A stretch of 64,000 nt of DNA from Voacanga thouarsii (lineage: Eukaryota; Streptophyta; Magnoliopsida; Gentianales; Apocynaceae): contig JANUWF010001161.1 of NCBI GenBank assembly GCA_026120185.1, positions 2,242,001 through 2,306,000 on the forward strand. The letters run 5' to 3'. The notes beneath the pieces are model-generated. The model was given only the letters and a program-made list of their open reading frames with translations, made no database searches and was not told the DNA's origin. The first letter of the stretch is position 1. Every line of letters starts with the position of its first letter. The position numbers and the translations under genes are program-made. Shown piece after piece: positions 44,609 through 57,949 of this stretch.

Positions 44609-46187
44609 ATGGCAAGCTCATTCTCTCTTCCATATATTGAAGGATCTTCAACAAATTGGCCTCCTTTGTTCAATGGAAACAACTACACGTTTTGAAAAAA
44701 TAGAATGAAAATTTATGTGTGTTCTATCAACTTTAAGTTATGGAATTTGATAGAGAAAGGTCCTTTTATTCCATCAAAAATTGTTGATGGCATAAAATTG
44801 CCTAAATAGAATGATGAGTTTAGTGTTTAAGACAATGCTAAGATGACTTTAAGTTTTTAGGCTATGAACATTTTATACTGTGCACTAGATGCGATTGAAT
44901 ACAATCGAGTTAGTGGTTGTGATTCAACCCAGGAAATGTGGAAATTACTTGAAGTTACTCATGAGGGGACAAACCAACTTAAAGAATCAAAACTAGGGCT
45001 TCTAATTCATGATTATAAATTATTCACAATGAAGTCGAATGAAAGTATCACTGATATGTTCATGAGATTCACTAATATCTCAAATGGTCTCAAAACTTAT
45101 GGGAAGGTTTATTCCCTCGGAGAACAAAATCGAAAAATTCTGGATGCCTTACCTAAAAGCTGGCAGCCTAAAGCTCTTGCAGTGGAAGAATCCAAGGATT
45201 TAAAATCCTTATCAACTGAAGAGTTGATTGAATCTCTTCTAACACATGAGATGAAACTCAAAAGGTTTCAAGAATCTGATGATCATGATAGAGAAAAAAA
45301 AGGAATAGTATTGAAAGTTGACAAAGAAGATGAAGAAACTAGTCTATCTGACAGTAGTGAGGGAATGAAAATAGACAATGAAGATTTGGCTATAATAGCA
45401 AAAAATTCAAAAGAATGTTCAATAAAGGGAACTACAAAAGAGGAAAGAAGTTCGTGAGAAAGAAAGACCAAAACCCCAGCATTCAAACCTCAGTATTATG
45501 AATGTAAAAGCATTGAACACTTCATTGCTGATTGTCCAGTTACAAAAGGTAAGGAAGGAAGAATGCTTAGAAAGAAGAAAGACCTGAAGGTAAAGAAAGG
45601 TAAAGGATTGATGGGAACTTGGGACTTAAATGGGACTGCGTCTGAAGATGAAGATTCTGAGAATGAAACTGCCAACATATGCTTCATGGCTATGGAAAAT
45701 GAGGTAAACTCTACTACAACTAATTTCATGTCTAATTCGCTGATATCTATGACTGAAAAGCATGATGATCCAAATGAGTTGTTAATTGATATGTTTCATG
45801 AACTGAAAAAACTATCCAAAAAAAAATAAACAAATGAAGTTGAAGATTAGCTATTTGATAAAAGAGAACAAAATGCTGTTAAATGATAACAAAATGTCTC
45901 TTGAGTTACATGTGAGTGCTATTATTGAAAAAGATGTGATCATGACTACTTTACAATATGAATCTCTGAAAAATTGAAATTTGTGTGATAGAATTCAAAC
46001 TCTTGAAAGTATGGTTAGCACTTTTGATGACATGAAAAATAGACTCAATGATCTTACCACATGCATTGAAAAATTCACAAATAGTAAAAGCAATTTGGAA
46101 AAATTACTCGGAACTCAACATCAAGTTGGAAATCGAAATGGCTTAGCATATAGACATGAGAATAAGGACAAAATTAACAAGCCTTAA
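44609..46187 (+). pseudogene. gag, element F (Sirevirus-type, broken)
   Basis: The ATG at 44609 opens MASSFSLPYIEGSS, followed by NGNNYTF and NRMKIYVCSINFKLW, the copia gag N-terminal pattern. There are stops where Trp is usual. A long open piece (44864-45457) holds the gag core (TQEMWKLLEVTHEGT, ESITDMFMRFTNI, LPKSWQPKALAV). It is followed by a damaged zinc knuckle (YYECKSIEHFIADC), GTWDLNG with an acidic stretch, and a predicted coiled region near 45981-46187. Gag packages the RNA in particles. Confidence 0.85.
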
Positions 46188-46199
46188 TTTGTTAAATCT

Positions 46200-48140
46200 G
46201 CCTTATGTTACCCAACACACAAAGCTTGCACATATTGTGAAAAACTGAAACATATAGTATCGAGATGTCTTATTAAAAGAAAAGTGGAATTCGATGGAAT
46301 AACAATCTGGAAAATCAAAGGAAATGTTATTAACCTTCATAGACCTAAGAAAGTGTGCGTACCAAAAATCATTCTTCCTTCTCATGTATAGGCACATTCT
46401 TTGAGCTTCACCGAGTGGTTCTTGGACAGCGGCTATTTAAGACACATGACTGGAAACATAGCTTTGTTAGAGGATATATAGACCACAAATAAAGGATTCA
46501 TTACATATGGAGATAAGAAGAAAGGAAAGATTCTTGGCATGGGTAATATTGGTAAAGGTTCCTTAACTATTATAAAACAAGTATTACTAATTGATGATTT
46601 GAAATATAACTTGCTTAACATTAGCTAACTATGTGATAATGGTTACAAAGTCATCTTTGAAAAGGATTCTTTTTCTATAATGGACAGCTCAAATCTTGAA
46701 ACAATCTTTACTGCTAAACGTGTTGGAAATATGTATGTGTTCTATCTAAATGACCTTATAGCTAATGGTATTAGATGCCTATCTGTACATGAAAATAATG
46801 GTTATCTTTAGCATAGAAGATTAGGTCATGTATCCTTTGATTTACTAAATAAACTATCTTCAAAAGAGCTTGTTAGGGGACTGCCCAAAATAAAGTTTGA
46901 TAAAAGCAAAATTTGTGATGCATGCCAATTTGGAAAACAAATCAAAACCTCCTTTAAACCCAAGAAAATGATTTCAACCTCAAAACTTCTCGAATTAATT
47001 CATATGGATTTATTTGGACCAATGAGGACTGTTAGTCTTGGAGGTAAGAAGTATGCATATGTACTAGTCCATGATTTCTCTAGATTCACTTGGACTTTAT
47101 TTCTTGGACAAAAGGATGAAGCCTTTTCTGAATTTTCAAAACTGATTAAATGCGTCCAAAACTCTATTGGATACAAACTGATTTCTATTAGAAGTGATAA
47201 TGGTAAAGAATTTTGCAACAATGAATTTACACACTTCTGTGATGAAAATGGAGCCTTTCACAATTTTTCAGCAGCCAAAACTCCTCAACAAAATGGTGTT
47301 GTTGAGAGGAAAAATTGCACTTTGCAAGAAATGGCTAAATCAATACTTTGTGAAAGTGCCCTTCCAAAATATTTTTGGGCTAAAGTTGTTAATACAGCTT
47401 GATATATAGTAAATCGAGTTACGCTGAGACCATTTTTGAGAAAAACACCTTTTGAACTTATGTTTGACAAAACTCCATCAATCTCTTATTTTAAAGTGTT
47501 TGGTTGTAAATGTTTTATCCTTAATACCCATGACAGTCCTGAAAAATTTGACAACAAGTCCGATAAGGCCATATTTCTTAGATACCCTTCCAACAAAAAG
47601 GCATATAAAGTGTACAACAAGAGAACTCTTTGTGTGGAAGAGTCCGTGCATGTTATGTTTGATGAATCTAACATTTATGCTTCAAAGAGAGGTGATGATG
47701 ATGTAGGAAGTTCAAAGGAAGTCAAATAGATCAACTCAAGGCTCCACCGCTATACTCATGCAAAAGAAGAAGAAATTGAAAAGCTACAAGCCGAACAACG
47801 AAAAGAACAAATTGAAGATTCTACAAATCAACAATTGCAAAAATATTGGAAATACAAAATAGGTCATCCCAAAGAACAAATCTTTGATAATCCAAACTAT
47901 GGAGTTAAAACTATACGGTATTTTATTGATAACTTTACTCTTCGCTCAAATATTAAACCTAACTGTATTGATATAGCATTGCATGATGAATTTTGGATTA
48001 TTGCTATGCAAGAAGAATTAAACCAATTTGAAAGAAATCAAGTTTGGAAACTTGTCCCTAGACCTCTTGATCGTTCGGTTATTGGTACCAAATGGGTATT
48101 TGGAAATAAACTTAATGAAAACGGAGTTGTGATTAGAAAT
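46200..48140 (+). pseudogene. Protease, integrase and RT start, element F (broken)
   Basis: In order: a knuckle-like CTYCEKLKHIVSRC (near 46230); protease WFLDSGYLRHMTG (near 46420, D-S-G kept); pre-integrase HRRLGHVSFDLL (near 46815); and an integrase core with MDLFGPM, SDNGKEF and NGVVERKN supplying the D, D and E residues. The C-terminal part (FELMFDKTPSISYFKVFGC) follows. The RT entry (AMQEELNQFERNQVWKLVP, GTKWVFGNKLNENGVV) stops at the solo LTR. About six in-frame stops interrupt otherwise collinear domains. Confidence 0.9.
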
Positions 48141-50439
48141 TGTAACACTCCACTACATAGGCCCAACAGGGCCGGGGATGTCGCCCCATCCAAAGGATAA
48201 GGGGTCTTTATAACTAGGACACACAAACGAAAATAAAATAATAATTTAAAATTAAAACTTATTACAATCTAAAATTTCAAGAACAAATCCAAAATAAATT
48301 GTGCATTATCAGCTCTCAAAGCAACATATAAAATAAACAACAAAAGTCTTCAAGCAGGCAACATTCTAGCTACTCATCCCCACAGCAGGATCGACCTAAA
48401 ACATGGCATAAAAGGTGATGAAATAAAAATCTCAATAAGTCCGTGTGTGTTTTGAGTGTTTAGGTAAAACAGTTCATGCATGCAAGTTGTAAAAACTTCA
48501 TAAGAAAAAGTACTGGCAGGCATTAGACAATGTTAAAAATAATGAGTGGCGTTTTGCTTTTCCAACCATACATGTGCACAATAAAATCAACCACTTAAAT
48601 GGGTAACCATGGGTTACCACAAGTTGGGCCCCATGACCATACAACGGTCAGAATGCCACACTTTGTGTAGACTGACAAAAGGTAGGTGTACGGCATACTG
48701 GGTAAGATACTCCTCATTCTCTACACCTAAACATATCGGTTGTCCATTCCGAAAATACACAGTCCAAATGATTGAAACTTTCTAGCTCGAACCGGCATAA
48801 CTAAGGAGTACTATCGCTTCTCCAAGTTGACTTCATCTTTTGGAGGTGGCCTCCTGTCAGAAGACTCGCTCTTGCTCTCAAAACTAGTACTACTAGCCTA
48901 CCCTTATTGAGTACTCAACATTGATTGTCCCACTTGGGAGAAAACTGATAAAACATTGCTTTATTTGGAAATAGCAATTAAGGGTTTCTAAAGTTTGTGT
49001 CAAAGTTAGTTTTAGAAAGAGTTTGGTGTTTGAGCAAAACTGCTTGTTGATTTTTAAATAATTTGCTTGACTGAAACAAGAAAAGAACAAGTCCTCAATT
49101 GCCTTTATAAAATGAGTGTCTATACACTCCGTGTTTGGCTTGCCAGAGTAACCTTTTGTTATCAAATAAGTTTTATGCAGGAACTTACCTGATCATTTAC
49201 TCGAGCTAAATCAAAGATCTTCTAAAGTTGACCTAACCCCGCCTGGGGTAAACACAAGCCATAATTAAACTCAAGCTAAATTCGCTTCCATAAATAATCC
49301 TAGTTCAACTTATTATGATCATGACCTTAATGTCCTACGCTTAAAGGCTAGATGATAAATGTTTTATAAAAAATAAAAAAAAAAGTTTAGCTTGATAATA
49401 AAATAACTAGGGGTTGTAAAATAATTACTAAGAGGTTATAGGTTCAAACATAAATCTTTGTTATTAATAAACTAGGGTTTATTTGATGAAGGATCCTAAG
49501 TCCTAGATGATATTATTAAAATAAATAATAAATTATTACTAATCTCTTAACTAATAATTAATAGTCAGAAAATAACTAATAAATAAAATTAATAATAAGT
49601 AAATTTTAATAAATCTTGATCAAAAGATAATAAATAGATTTCAATAGTATTTATGAATATATGACCTACTAGATCAATATTTTACCTATTATTATTTATA
49701 TAAAAGGCCTTGTTTAATATTATATATATATATATTTATATATATTATTTTTAACAGAAGATATTATTTATTTATCTAAAATTTTACTATTTTATTTAAT
49801 ATTCCAACTCCAAGGCTTCTTAGGGTTTTCAAAATTATTAAGGGAAAATATAGTCTTAATTTTGATTAACGCAATAAAATTAGCTAATTAAAATATCTTA
49901 GGATCAGCAAGGTCATGATCATAATTCTCCTATTGCTAACAAGAATCATGAACATAAAATCCAACATCAATCATCAAACCATTCCATTCATGAATAAAGG
50001 CTTAAATCCATACCTACTAGTATATGGCTAATTCTCTACTAAGCATAATCATGTACAAGACTTCAACAAGAATATAAGAACATAAAACCCTATTCACCAA
50101 AGGTGACATAATATCTATCATGTTTAATCATCCATACTTACTCACGACATGAAGAGCATGCAACAAACCACAAAATATCATAACACTCAACCATGAAAAA
50201 ACATCCTCATGCTCCAATCTCAACTCTTTCATACAAATACATACTCAATCTCCAATCATATTCTATCCTTTTCTAATAATATCTAAGAGACATGATTTTT
50301 AGAATTGAAAAGAGGGTTAAAGAGAAATACTTGGTTGATGACAATCTTGTTGAAGATCCAAGGAGGTGAACACACATAGGAGGCTTGAATCGTCCAAGAA
50401 AGAAGAAGAGAAACGGTTATGGTTGAAACAACCATTTCG

Positions 50440-50542
<103 letters not shown>

Positions 50543-52114
50543 ATTAGTATATTATGTTTAAAGATTAAAGGAAATAAGATGATCAAAATCGTTCTTGGTT
50601 ACCTTGAGAGGGTTCTTGAATCTTCAAGAAAAATTTTGATTTTTAATCCGATAGCAGAATTTTGTTATCAATGTTTGATGTTATAAAATACAGAAATGGC
50701 CTCTAGAGGGTGAGTAGACATGATCTGGAGTTTTTGGAAGGGATTGGAGAGGTTTGGAGTGGTTTTAGGCTTGGAGGATGGTGGTGTGTGTTCTTGGAGA
50801 AATGGAGAGAAAGCTGGACGAATTTTACTAAAAGATGTTGGCCGAATGGTTAGGGGATTCTTGTGATTGAATTTTTAGATTAGGGAGAAGAGGGAAATCT
50901 GATCATTTGAATTTCAAAAGGAGTAATTCATGGAGTGAATTAAGGTAGAAGATATGGTAGAGTGGTTTGATTGATAGAGGTTCTTTGGAGCTACTATGGC
51001 CGACTGGATTTTGCTGCGGTTTTGCTGAGATGAATGAGGTTTGAAGAAGCTATAGGGTGGCTGAAATTCTGAGTGTAAGGGTGGGAGAATTTCTGGTTAT
51101 TTGAAGCCTAATTCATGAAAGTTTTCATGGAGCAATTTGCTGAAATTTTGAATTCTAATTGGGAACTTGATTGGAGTAATTGATGGAGGAATTTAAGAAG
51201 TGGCTATGGTGTTCATTTCATGCAAATCAATGGAGGAGGTGATGAAGTTTAGTTCATGGTTGACTAAGGTTGGTTTCATAGAAAATTGAAGTGAGTTTCG
51301 GACAAGGTTTGAAGAGGAAGCAAGGCTAGAATTTCTGGTTGTTCATTCGAATGGTTTGCTGGAATTTTTGTGTATTTTTTTTCTGTGATGTTCCAGCCGA
51401 CTTTCAGTGAGTTTGAAGAGATATTGGAGGGTTCTTTAAGCTGGTTTCCAGCCTTCTTTATGGAGGAAAGACAGAGGTGAATTACTGGTTTGAAGGCTAG
51501 AAGAAACAGCTTGGTTTTTGGCCTGCTAAGCTATGAAATTGTCTAGGATTTTTTCCCTGGTTTGCACAGCTCTGTGCAGTCCGATTGTTGGCCAAGGATT
51601 TCAATCTTCAAGCTGAACAAGTTGGCTATTTTTCTGGCAATATTTGAGTGAGAAAAATGGCTGAAGTTTTCAAAAGCTGGTCTGACTAGGAAGCTGGAAA
51701 ATTTCTAGATTACTACCATGAAGAAGATGAATACTTATGGAGTGAAGTTTGAAGGTTCAACCATGGAGATTAATTCTCTTGGGAACCTTCTCTAACTCCT
51801 TCCCCATTTTCAGCCAATACTCTATCCTCTAAGAGTCATTTTTGAGATTCTAAGGTTAATAAACCCTGCTGAATTTTTTGAAAATAAAAATGGCTTTGGA
51901 TAAATTGAACAACTTAATTGATAAAGAATCAAGGTAAGCTAGAGAGTAGAAGGATATGAATCCTTTAAGAATTCTTTTAAGGCACAAGAATAGGACTAGA
52001 ACATTTCCTTCATGTCTTCCCTAGGACAACACTCCTAGTTCTACTTATGGGATACAAAGGCCGAAAAGTCTAATCCTTAAACAAAATAAAATTATTCATG
52101 CTAAATCTTAAATG

Positions 52115-52180
52115 ATAGGATTTGAACTTAAGACCTTAAGGATTAATTCCAAAGCTCTAACCACTAAACCACAACAACTC
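52115..52180 (-). other. tRNA-like module in G copy 1
   Basis: The minus strand reads GTGGTTTAGTGGTTAGAGC (A-box-like TAGTGGTTAGAG at 52155-52166), followed by AAGTTCAAATCC (B-box-like, 52118-52129) at tRNA-like spacing. The same module stands in G copy 2. It looks like a decayed tRNA or tRNA-derived SINE head rather than a working tRNA gene. Confidence 0.5.
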
Positions 52181-52417
52181 TTTTCTTATTTTCTCTCCCA
52201 AATACTCTTCCTATTTAATCTTCAAGCTATCTCCCTATTATTTACTTCAAGCAAAATTACCATTTTACCCTTCAATAAATACAACTAAATCTTCTAGACT
52301 ATAAATCACAATCCTAAAACACATAAAATTATTCAAAAATATATTTATGCATGCAAGAAAATATGATATGCATCCCGACCCCCTTACTTTAGGGTTAGTT
52401 TTAGTTGGGGTTTCACA

Positions 52418-53762
52418 GATATAAAGCTAGATTAGTTGCCCAAGGATTTAATCAAGAAGAGGGCATTGATTATGATGAGACATTCACTCTTGTTGCTAGG
52501 CTAGAATCTATAAGAATGCTTCTTACTTTTGCATCCTTAAAAAATTTCATGCTCTATCAAATGGATGTTAAGAGTGCATTCCTAAATGCTTTTATTAAGG
52601 AGGAAGTATATGTTGAACAATCTCTTGATTTTATTCATGAGCACTTTCCAAGTTACATTTTCAAACTTTCTAAAGCTCTTTATGGATTAAAGCAAGCTCT
52701 AAGAGCTTGGTATGAGAGGCTTAGTGGTTTCTTGATTTCAAAAGGTTTTTCAAGAGGCTTGATCAATACCACATTGTTCATCAAATCTGATAATTTCAGT
52801 GATCTACTAATTTTTCAAATATATGTTGATGATATCATTTCTGGTACTACTAATAACTCTTTGTGCAAGATGTTTGCTAAGACAATGCAGCAAGAATTTG
52901 AAATAACAATGATGGGAGAACTAAACTTCTTCCTTGGACTACAAATTAAGCAAACCAAGGATGGAATCTTCATAAATCAAACTAAGTATGCTAAGGAGTT
53001 GCTCAAAAGGTTTGAAATGAATGAAGTAAAAGAAATCTGCATACCTATGAATACTTCTATAAAACTTGATCAAGATTGAAAGGGTAAGAAAGTAGATGAA
53101 TATAAGTATAGAGGTATGATTGGAAGCTTACTCTATCTTACTGCTAGCTGACTTGACATTATGTTTTCAGTATGTCTTTGTGCTCGTTTTCAATCTTGTC
53201 CAAAGGAATCACATCTATGTGCAGTAAAATGCATACTTCGATATCTAATTGGCACATATGATTATGGCTTATGGTATCCTTACACTGACACATTTGATCT
53301 TATAGGATACACTGATGCAGATTATGTAGGCTGTAAAGTTGAAAGAAAAAGTACTAGTGACCATTGTCAACTTCTTGGACACTCTCTTGTGTCATGGCAT
53401 AGCAAAAAGCAAGCTTGTGTATCCTTATCCACTATTGAGGCCGAATACATTGCAGCGGGTAGTTGTTGTGCACAATTTTGTGGATGAAGAATACATTGCT
53501 TGATTTTGGTCTTAACTTTAATTGCGTACCTATATTATGTGACAATACAAGTGCTATCAATCTAACAAAAAATCATGTTCAACATTCTAGGACAAAGCAT
53601 ATAGAAGTTAAACATCATTTCATCCGAGATCATGTGCTCAAAGGCGATGTGTGTGTTGAATATATTTCAATTGATGAATAACTTGCAGATATCTTCACTA
53701 AACCTCTAGCTGAAGAAAGATTCAACAATCTGAGAAGAGGTTTGGGAATTCCAAAAATCTGA
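52418..53762 (+). pseudogene. Reverse transcriptase and RNase H, element F (downstream part)
   Basis: The frame resumes with YKARLVAQGFNQEEGIDYDE. It continues through QMDVKSAFLNAF, KALYGLKQALRAWYERL, the catalytic QIYVDDIISG, MMGELNFFLGLQIKQT and KELLKRFEMNEV. A stop occurs near 53080. RNase H follows (IGYTDADYVGCKVERKSTS, SLSTIEAEYIAAG), with a frameshift near 53480. The end is VADIFTKPL-like (LADIFTKPLAEERF) with a natural stop at 53760-53762. The YVDD and RNase H acidic residues are retained. Confidence 0.92.
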
Positions 53763-54202
53763 TAACTAACCTTTTGGCAGAAGTGTTCTTTATTTTGCAG
53801 AATTAGTGAAGACAAAGTTTTTGGACATAGTGTTTGTATCCAAAACACACCAACAACTGTTTAGATGCAGTATTTAAGTCCAAATCCCACATCCAAAATG
53901 CATTTCTAAAAAAGTCTCGTTTGGATGATTATTTCGGGTTGGGTCAAAATCAAAAACATTTTTTTTTATATACTCTATATTTTTCCATATTCCAATTTTT
54001 GAATTTCAAAAAGTTAGTTTGCGTGTTTCTCTAAACTTCTGTGATAAATTTATCTTTTCAATGCACTTTATATCACATTTCTCCAAACATTCAAAGCACT
54101 TTATTTTTTCTCCAAATCTTTGTAACTGACATCCTCCAAAACTCTTTGTGTTCTTCTTCTTCAAAGAAAACTGTCAGTCCAAAAAAAGCCCTAATCTTAC
54201 TA
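53763..54202 (+). other. Spacer between pol and extra ORF of element F
   Basis: Non-coding. It repeats the ATCCAAAA / TTTGGA motif of the LTR at 53820-53930 and contains C/T-rich stretches near 54040-54175, possibly a leader for the following ORF. Confidence 0.5.
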
Positions 54203-54920
54203 ATGGAAAAAACAAAATCATCTGCACTAAAACCTAAGAAGGTGTACAAAATGTCTCCGAAGATGAAGAAGAAGGGTTCAACTTTAAGCAAAGCGAAAGG
54301 AAAAGAAGTCTTCCCTGAACCAGACTTCTCGGCATCATACTATGACTCATCAAAGTCTTCACCGAAACAAGTGAGTTCCAAAAATCAAGTACTTCGTTTC
54401 ATAAACTCTAAATGTGAATCTAATTACAATAACTGGGTTTCAAGGAATAGAATAGTTATTTCTGGATATCGTGCTATTCTTTCGGCCTTTCTAAATCTCT
54501 CAAATGTATTGGATATGTTTGAACACATTGGATGGGGTAGTTTACTTTCTGTTGATGAGAAATTATTTACTCCACTTGTTTAGGAATTTTATGCCAATTT
54601 AAGAAAAGGTTGTCTTGAGGAAACTGGGGGAGGTTTTATGATTCGATGGTATGTGTCAAGAGTTAAAGGAAAAGATATTGAGTTTGATCACCGTTTGCTA
54701 AATAGGATTTGAGATGTAGGGATGCAAGAATTCAATATTTTGAGTTGAATAAATTTCTAGAGGGAAATGACATCTTTGAATTAAAGAAATTTGAGGAAAT
54801 CTTTGCTGGAGGAAAGAGTTTTGGGAACTATGGTAACAGAAGTACAAAATGGCTGAATGGAGTTGGAAGGATTTTGCACTATATGGTTTCCACTATGGTG
54901 GTTTTGAGCTATGGACATAA
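54203..54920 (+). pseudogene. Extra 3' ORF of element F (plant transposon-protein-like)
   Basis: The ATG at 54203 starts MEKTKSSALKPKKVYKM. The Lys-rich N-terminal quarter (KMSPKMKKKGSTLSKAKGK) is followed by a globular part with NNWVSRNRIVISGYR, NVLDMFEHIGWGSLLS and, past a TAG, EFYANLRKG. This pattern resembles the plant-only putative transposon protein domain often found beside retrotransposon pol genes, and its place after pol matches the envelope-like position of long Sireviruses. No signal peptide or membrane span is visible, so an envelope role is not supported. A second stop lies near 54709, and element E truncates it. Confidence 0.6.
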
Positions 54921-57886
54921 TGTTAGAATTAGTGGACTCCTAAACGCGGAAAACATCCACGAATCCCTCCCGAGGACCCAAGTAAATGATTAAGAAGATC
55001 TAAGGTTTAAGAATTACCTCTGGTTGCTGTAATCGAAATCCTTCGATTCTGGTTGCGCTGTTGTACGTTCTACCCGAACAATCACCAGACGCTGCAGTAT
55101 GCGAACGTCCTCTATCGGATACACACCGCGAACTCACTCGATACCCGGGAAGTGCTAGCGCCTAGGGTTTGAGAGGTTTTTTTTTCTTTTCTGGTAGAGA
55201 ATGACACGAATGTTCTCAACCGAAAAATTGGACTATTGAAAAGACGGCTAGAGTTTTCTTAAAAACCCCCGAACTTCTTAGAGTCCAACCCTAATAATAT
55301 CTTATCATATTCTAATAAAAAATCAAATTAAATTAAAACTGATATGATAAGATTCTGCCATTATCTCGGTAATTTAACTAATTAATTTACCGAGTCAGAT
55401 TCTTATAATCTAGACATCATCCAGATACATCGAATGTGGACATATTTCTAGATTCATTGTATCTGGTAAATTTTCTAAGTACGATTAACTTAGACATATT
55501 TCCAGATTCATCGAACCTGGTCACCAGAAAAATAACCTAACAAGTTCGCTTATTGTGTGACCCTATAGGTTCATTTAACACTGGCAGTGTGTAACACCCC
55601 GGAAAACTTAGGCCCGCCAGGGCTGGGGATGTCGCCCCGTCCAAAGGACAAGGGGTCTTTATAACTAGGACACAAATAAAATTGCTGGATTAAATAATAC
55701 TTAAACTAAAAAGAATTTATTACAACCCAAAACACTTCAAAAGTACACCCATGAAATTCCAAAACAAAAACCATAATTAAAATCATCCACTCTCGTCTCC
55801 CCAAAGCAATACATAAAATCAAAAGACACATTTTCTTCCAAGGTAGCTACTCACCCACAACAGGATCAACCTGAAATCATGATAAAAGGTGGTGAGACAG
55901 AAATCTCAGTAAGTCTGTGTGTGCTTTAGGTGTTTAGTGGAAACAGTTCGTGGATGCAAAGTGTGAAATCTTTATAAGAGAAACATTGGCAGGCAATAAA
56001 CATTAATCAAAAGCAAGAGTGGCGTTTTGGCTCTTTTAGCCATACATAAGTAATGAAATCAACCACTCGAAAAAAAAGGATACGGGTTACCACACTTTGG
56101 GCCCCATAACCGGTCAGAATGCCTAACACGTTGTGCAGACTGACAAAAGTAGGTGATCGGCTTACTGGGCAAGATACTTCTCATTCTCTATACCTAAACA
56201 ACCGCCGGGTGTCCATTCCGGCAAAAACACAGTCACTTGACTGAAACAAAATAAACTGCTAGCTCGGACCGGCACGACTCACTGGAACTGGCATCTTATC
56301 CGGGAAGGACTTGCCCCTCAGAGGTGGCCACCTACTGAGAGACTCACCCTAACCCTTCAAAGACTAGTCCTAGTAGTCCACCCTTATTGAGTACTCAACG
56401 ACATTCCCCACTTGGGACAAAATGAACAAAGCATTGTGCTTCATGAAAATAACAATTTGAGGGTTTCCAAAGCTTTGAGAGAAATTAGTTTTAGAAAGAG
56501 TTTCAAGTTTGGAAAAATCTGCTCAAAGACTTTCAAATAATTTAAGCGTTGGAATTAATGATGAATTCAACCCTCAATTGCTTTCAAATAACCGAGTGCC
56601 CTTGCACTCCACATTTGGCTTGCCATAAGGAAATCATTTCACATCAATCAGGTTTTATGCAGGAGCTTACCTGATTCTTGCTCACAACAACAAGGTCTCG
56701 GACAGATGACCTAACCCCACATGGGCAAATACAAATCTTAATCAGATTCAAGCCACAATCCACTTTCTCAATTTTAAATCAACTCAATTCACTACTACCA
56801 TGATCCTAGTGTCCCAAGCTTTAAGGCAAAACAATAATTGAATAGGTTTATAAGCTCAGTTTAATTTGTTATTTAAAATAATTAATGGATTAGGAAATAA
56901 ATTCTATTACGTTGAAAGTTTAAATCTTGTTAAGGAAAATTTAGAGTTTACTTGATCAAGAGCCATAGGTGGTACTAGGTAAAATAGTGATTTAATGATA
57001 GCTTAGTTGTTAGAAAATCATTGATAGCTAAAACTAGTTAAGATTAAATTTTAATAGGTCTTTCTTGGAAAATAATAAGTAAATCCTTAAGGGTTTTGAT
57101 CTAGTAAATATTTTATTAAGTATAAATCTTTTTCATAAGGGCTTTAATTAATTTTCTTTATTTTAAATAATATTTATTTATTTTATTTCCTAGAAAAATC
57201 ATTATGTATTTGACTAAAATATCCTTTACATATATTATAATTCCAAATCTACCCTTCCTAGGGTTTTCGAAATTCTTTAGCAAAACTTATTAGTAAATAT
57301 TTTATTCATGAAATAAAATTTGCTTAGGGACAACTAGATCATGATCAAGATTCCACGGCCAACCATAATCAATAACATACTCAATCCTTCAATTCATCAA
57401 ATCATCCAAGCCTTGCATATAGGCATAGATCTACATTTATTATTATATGATTTAACCTCTACTAGCATAAACATGACCATGGCTTCAAAATCTAATCATG
57501 CATATAAATCCTATTCACCCATGGTGACATAATCTCTAGCATGCTTCATCACAAATACTACCTATGACATGCATCAAATCTTAACTCATCATTAAATCCA
57601 CCAATATAATCCTTCCATGCATAAACCCCATCTCATTCACAATCTTACATATACTCATGCTTCAATCAACAACATCACATACACAAACCCATCGCCATTC
57701 ATCAACCTAGAGACATGATTCTAAGTTTTGAAAAAGAGGATTGAAGGTACTTACTTGATTGATGAATGACTTGAAGGAGTTTAGAGAAGATCTCAACTCC
57801 TAGTTGGCAAATCTTGTTCAAGAAGGGTGGCGAAAGCATGGCCATGGAGGAAGAGACCATTCGGCCAAGAGAGAGAATTTCGGTCC

Positions 57887-57888
<2 letters not shown>

Positions 57889-57946
<58 letters not shown>
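57889..57946. repeat. (GA)n microsatellite in G copy 2
   Basis: Twenty-nine units, at the position equivalent to 50443-50540. Confidence 0.93.

Positions 57947-57949
<3 letters not shown>

Noticed and set aside
54203..54920. Envelope gene call for F's extra ORF
   Set aside because: No signal peptide or transmembrane segment is visible; position alone is not enough.
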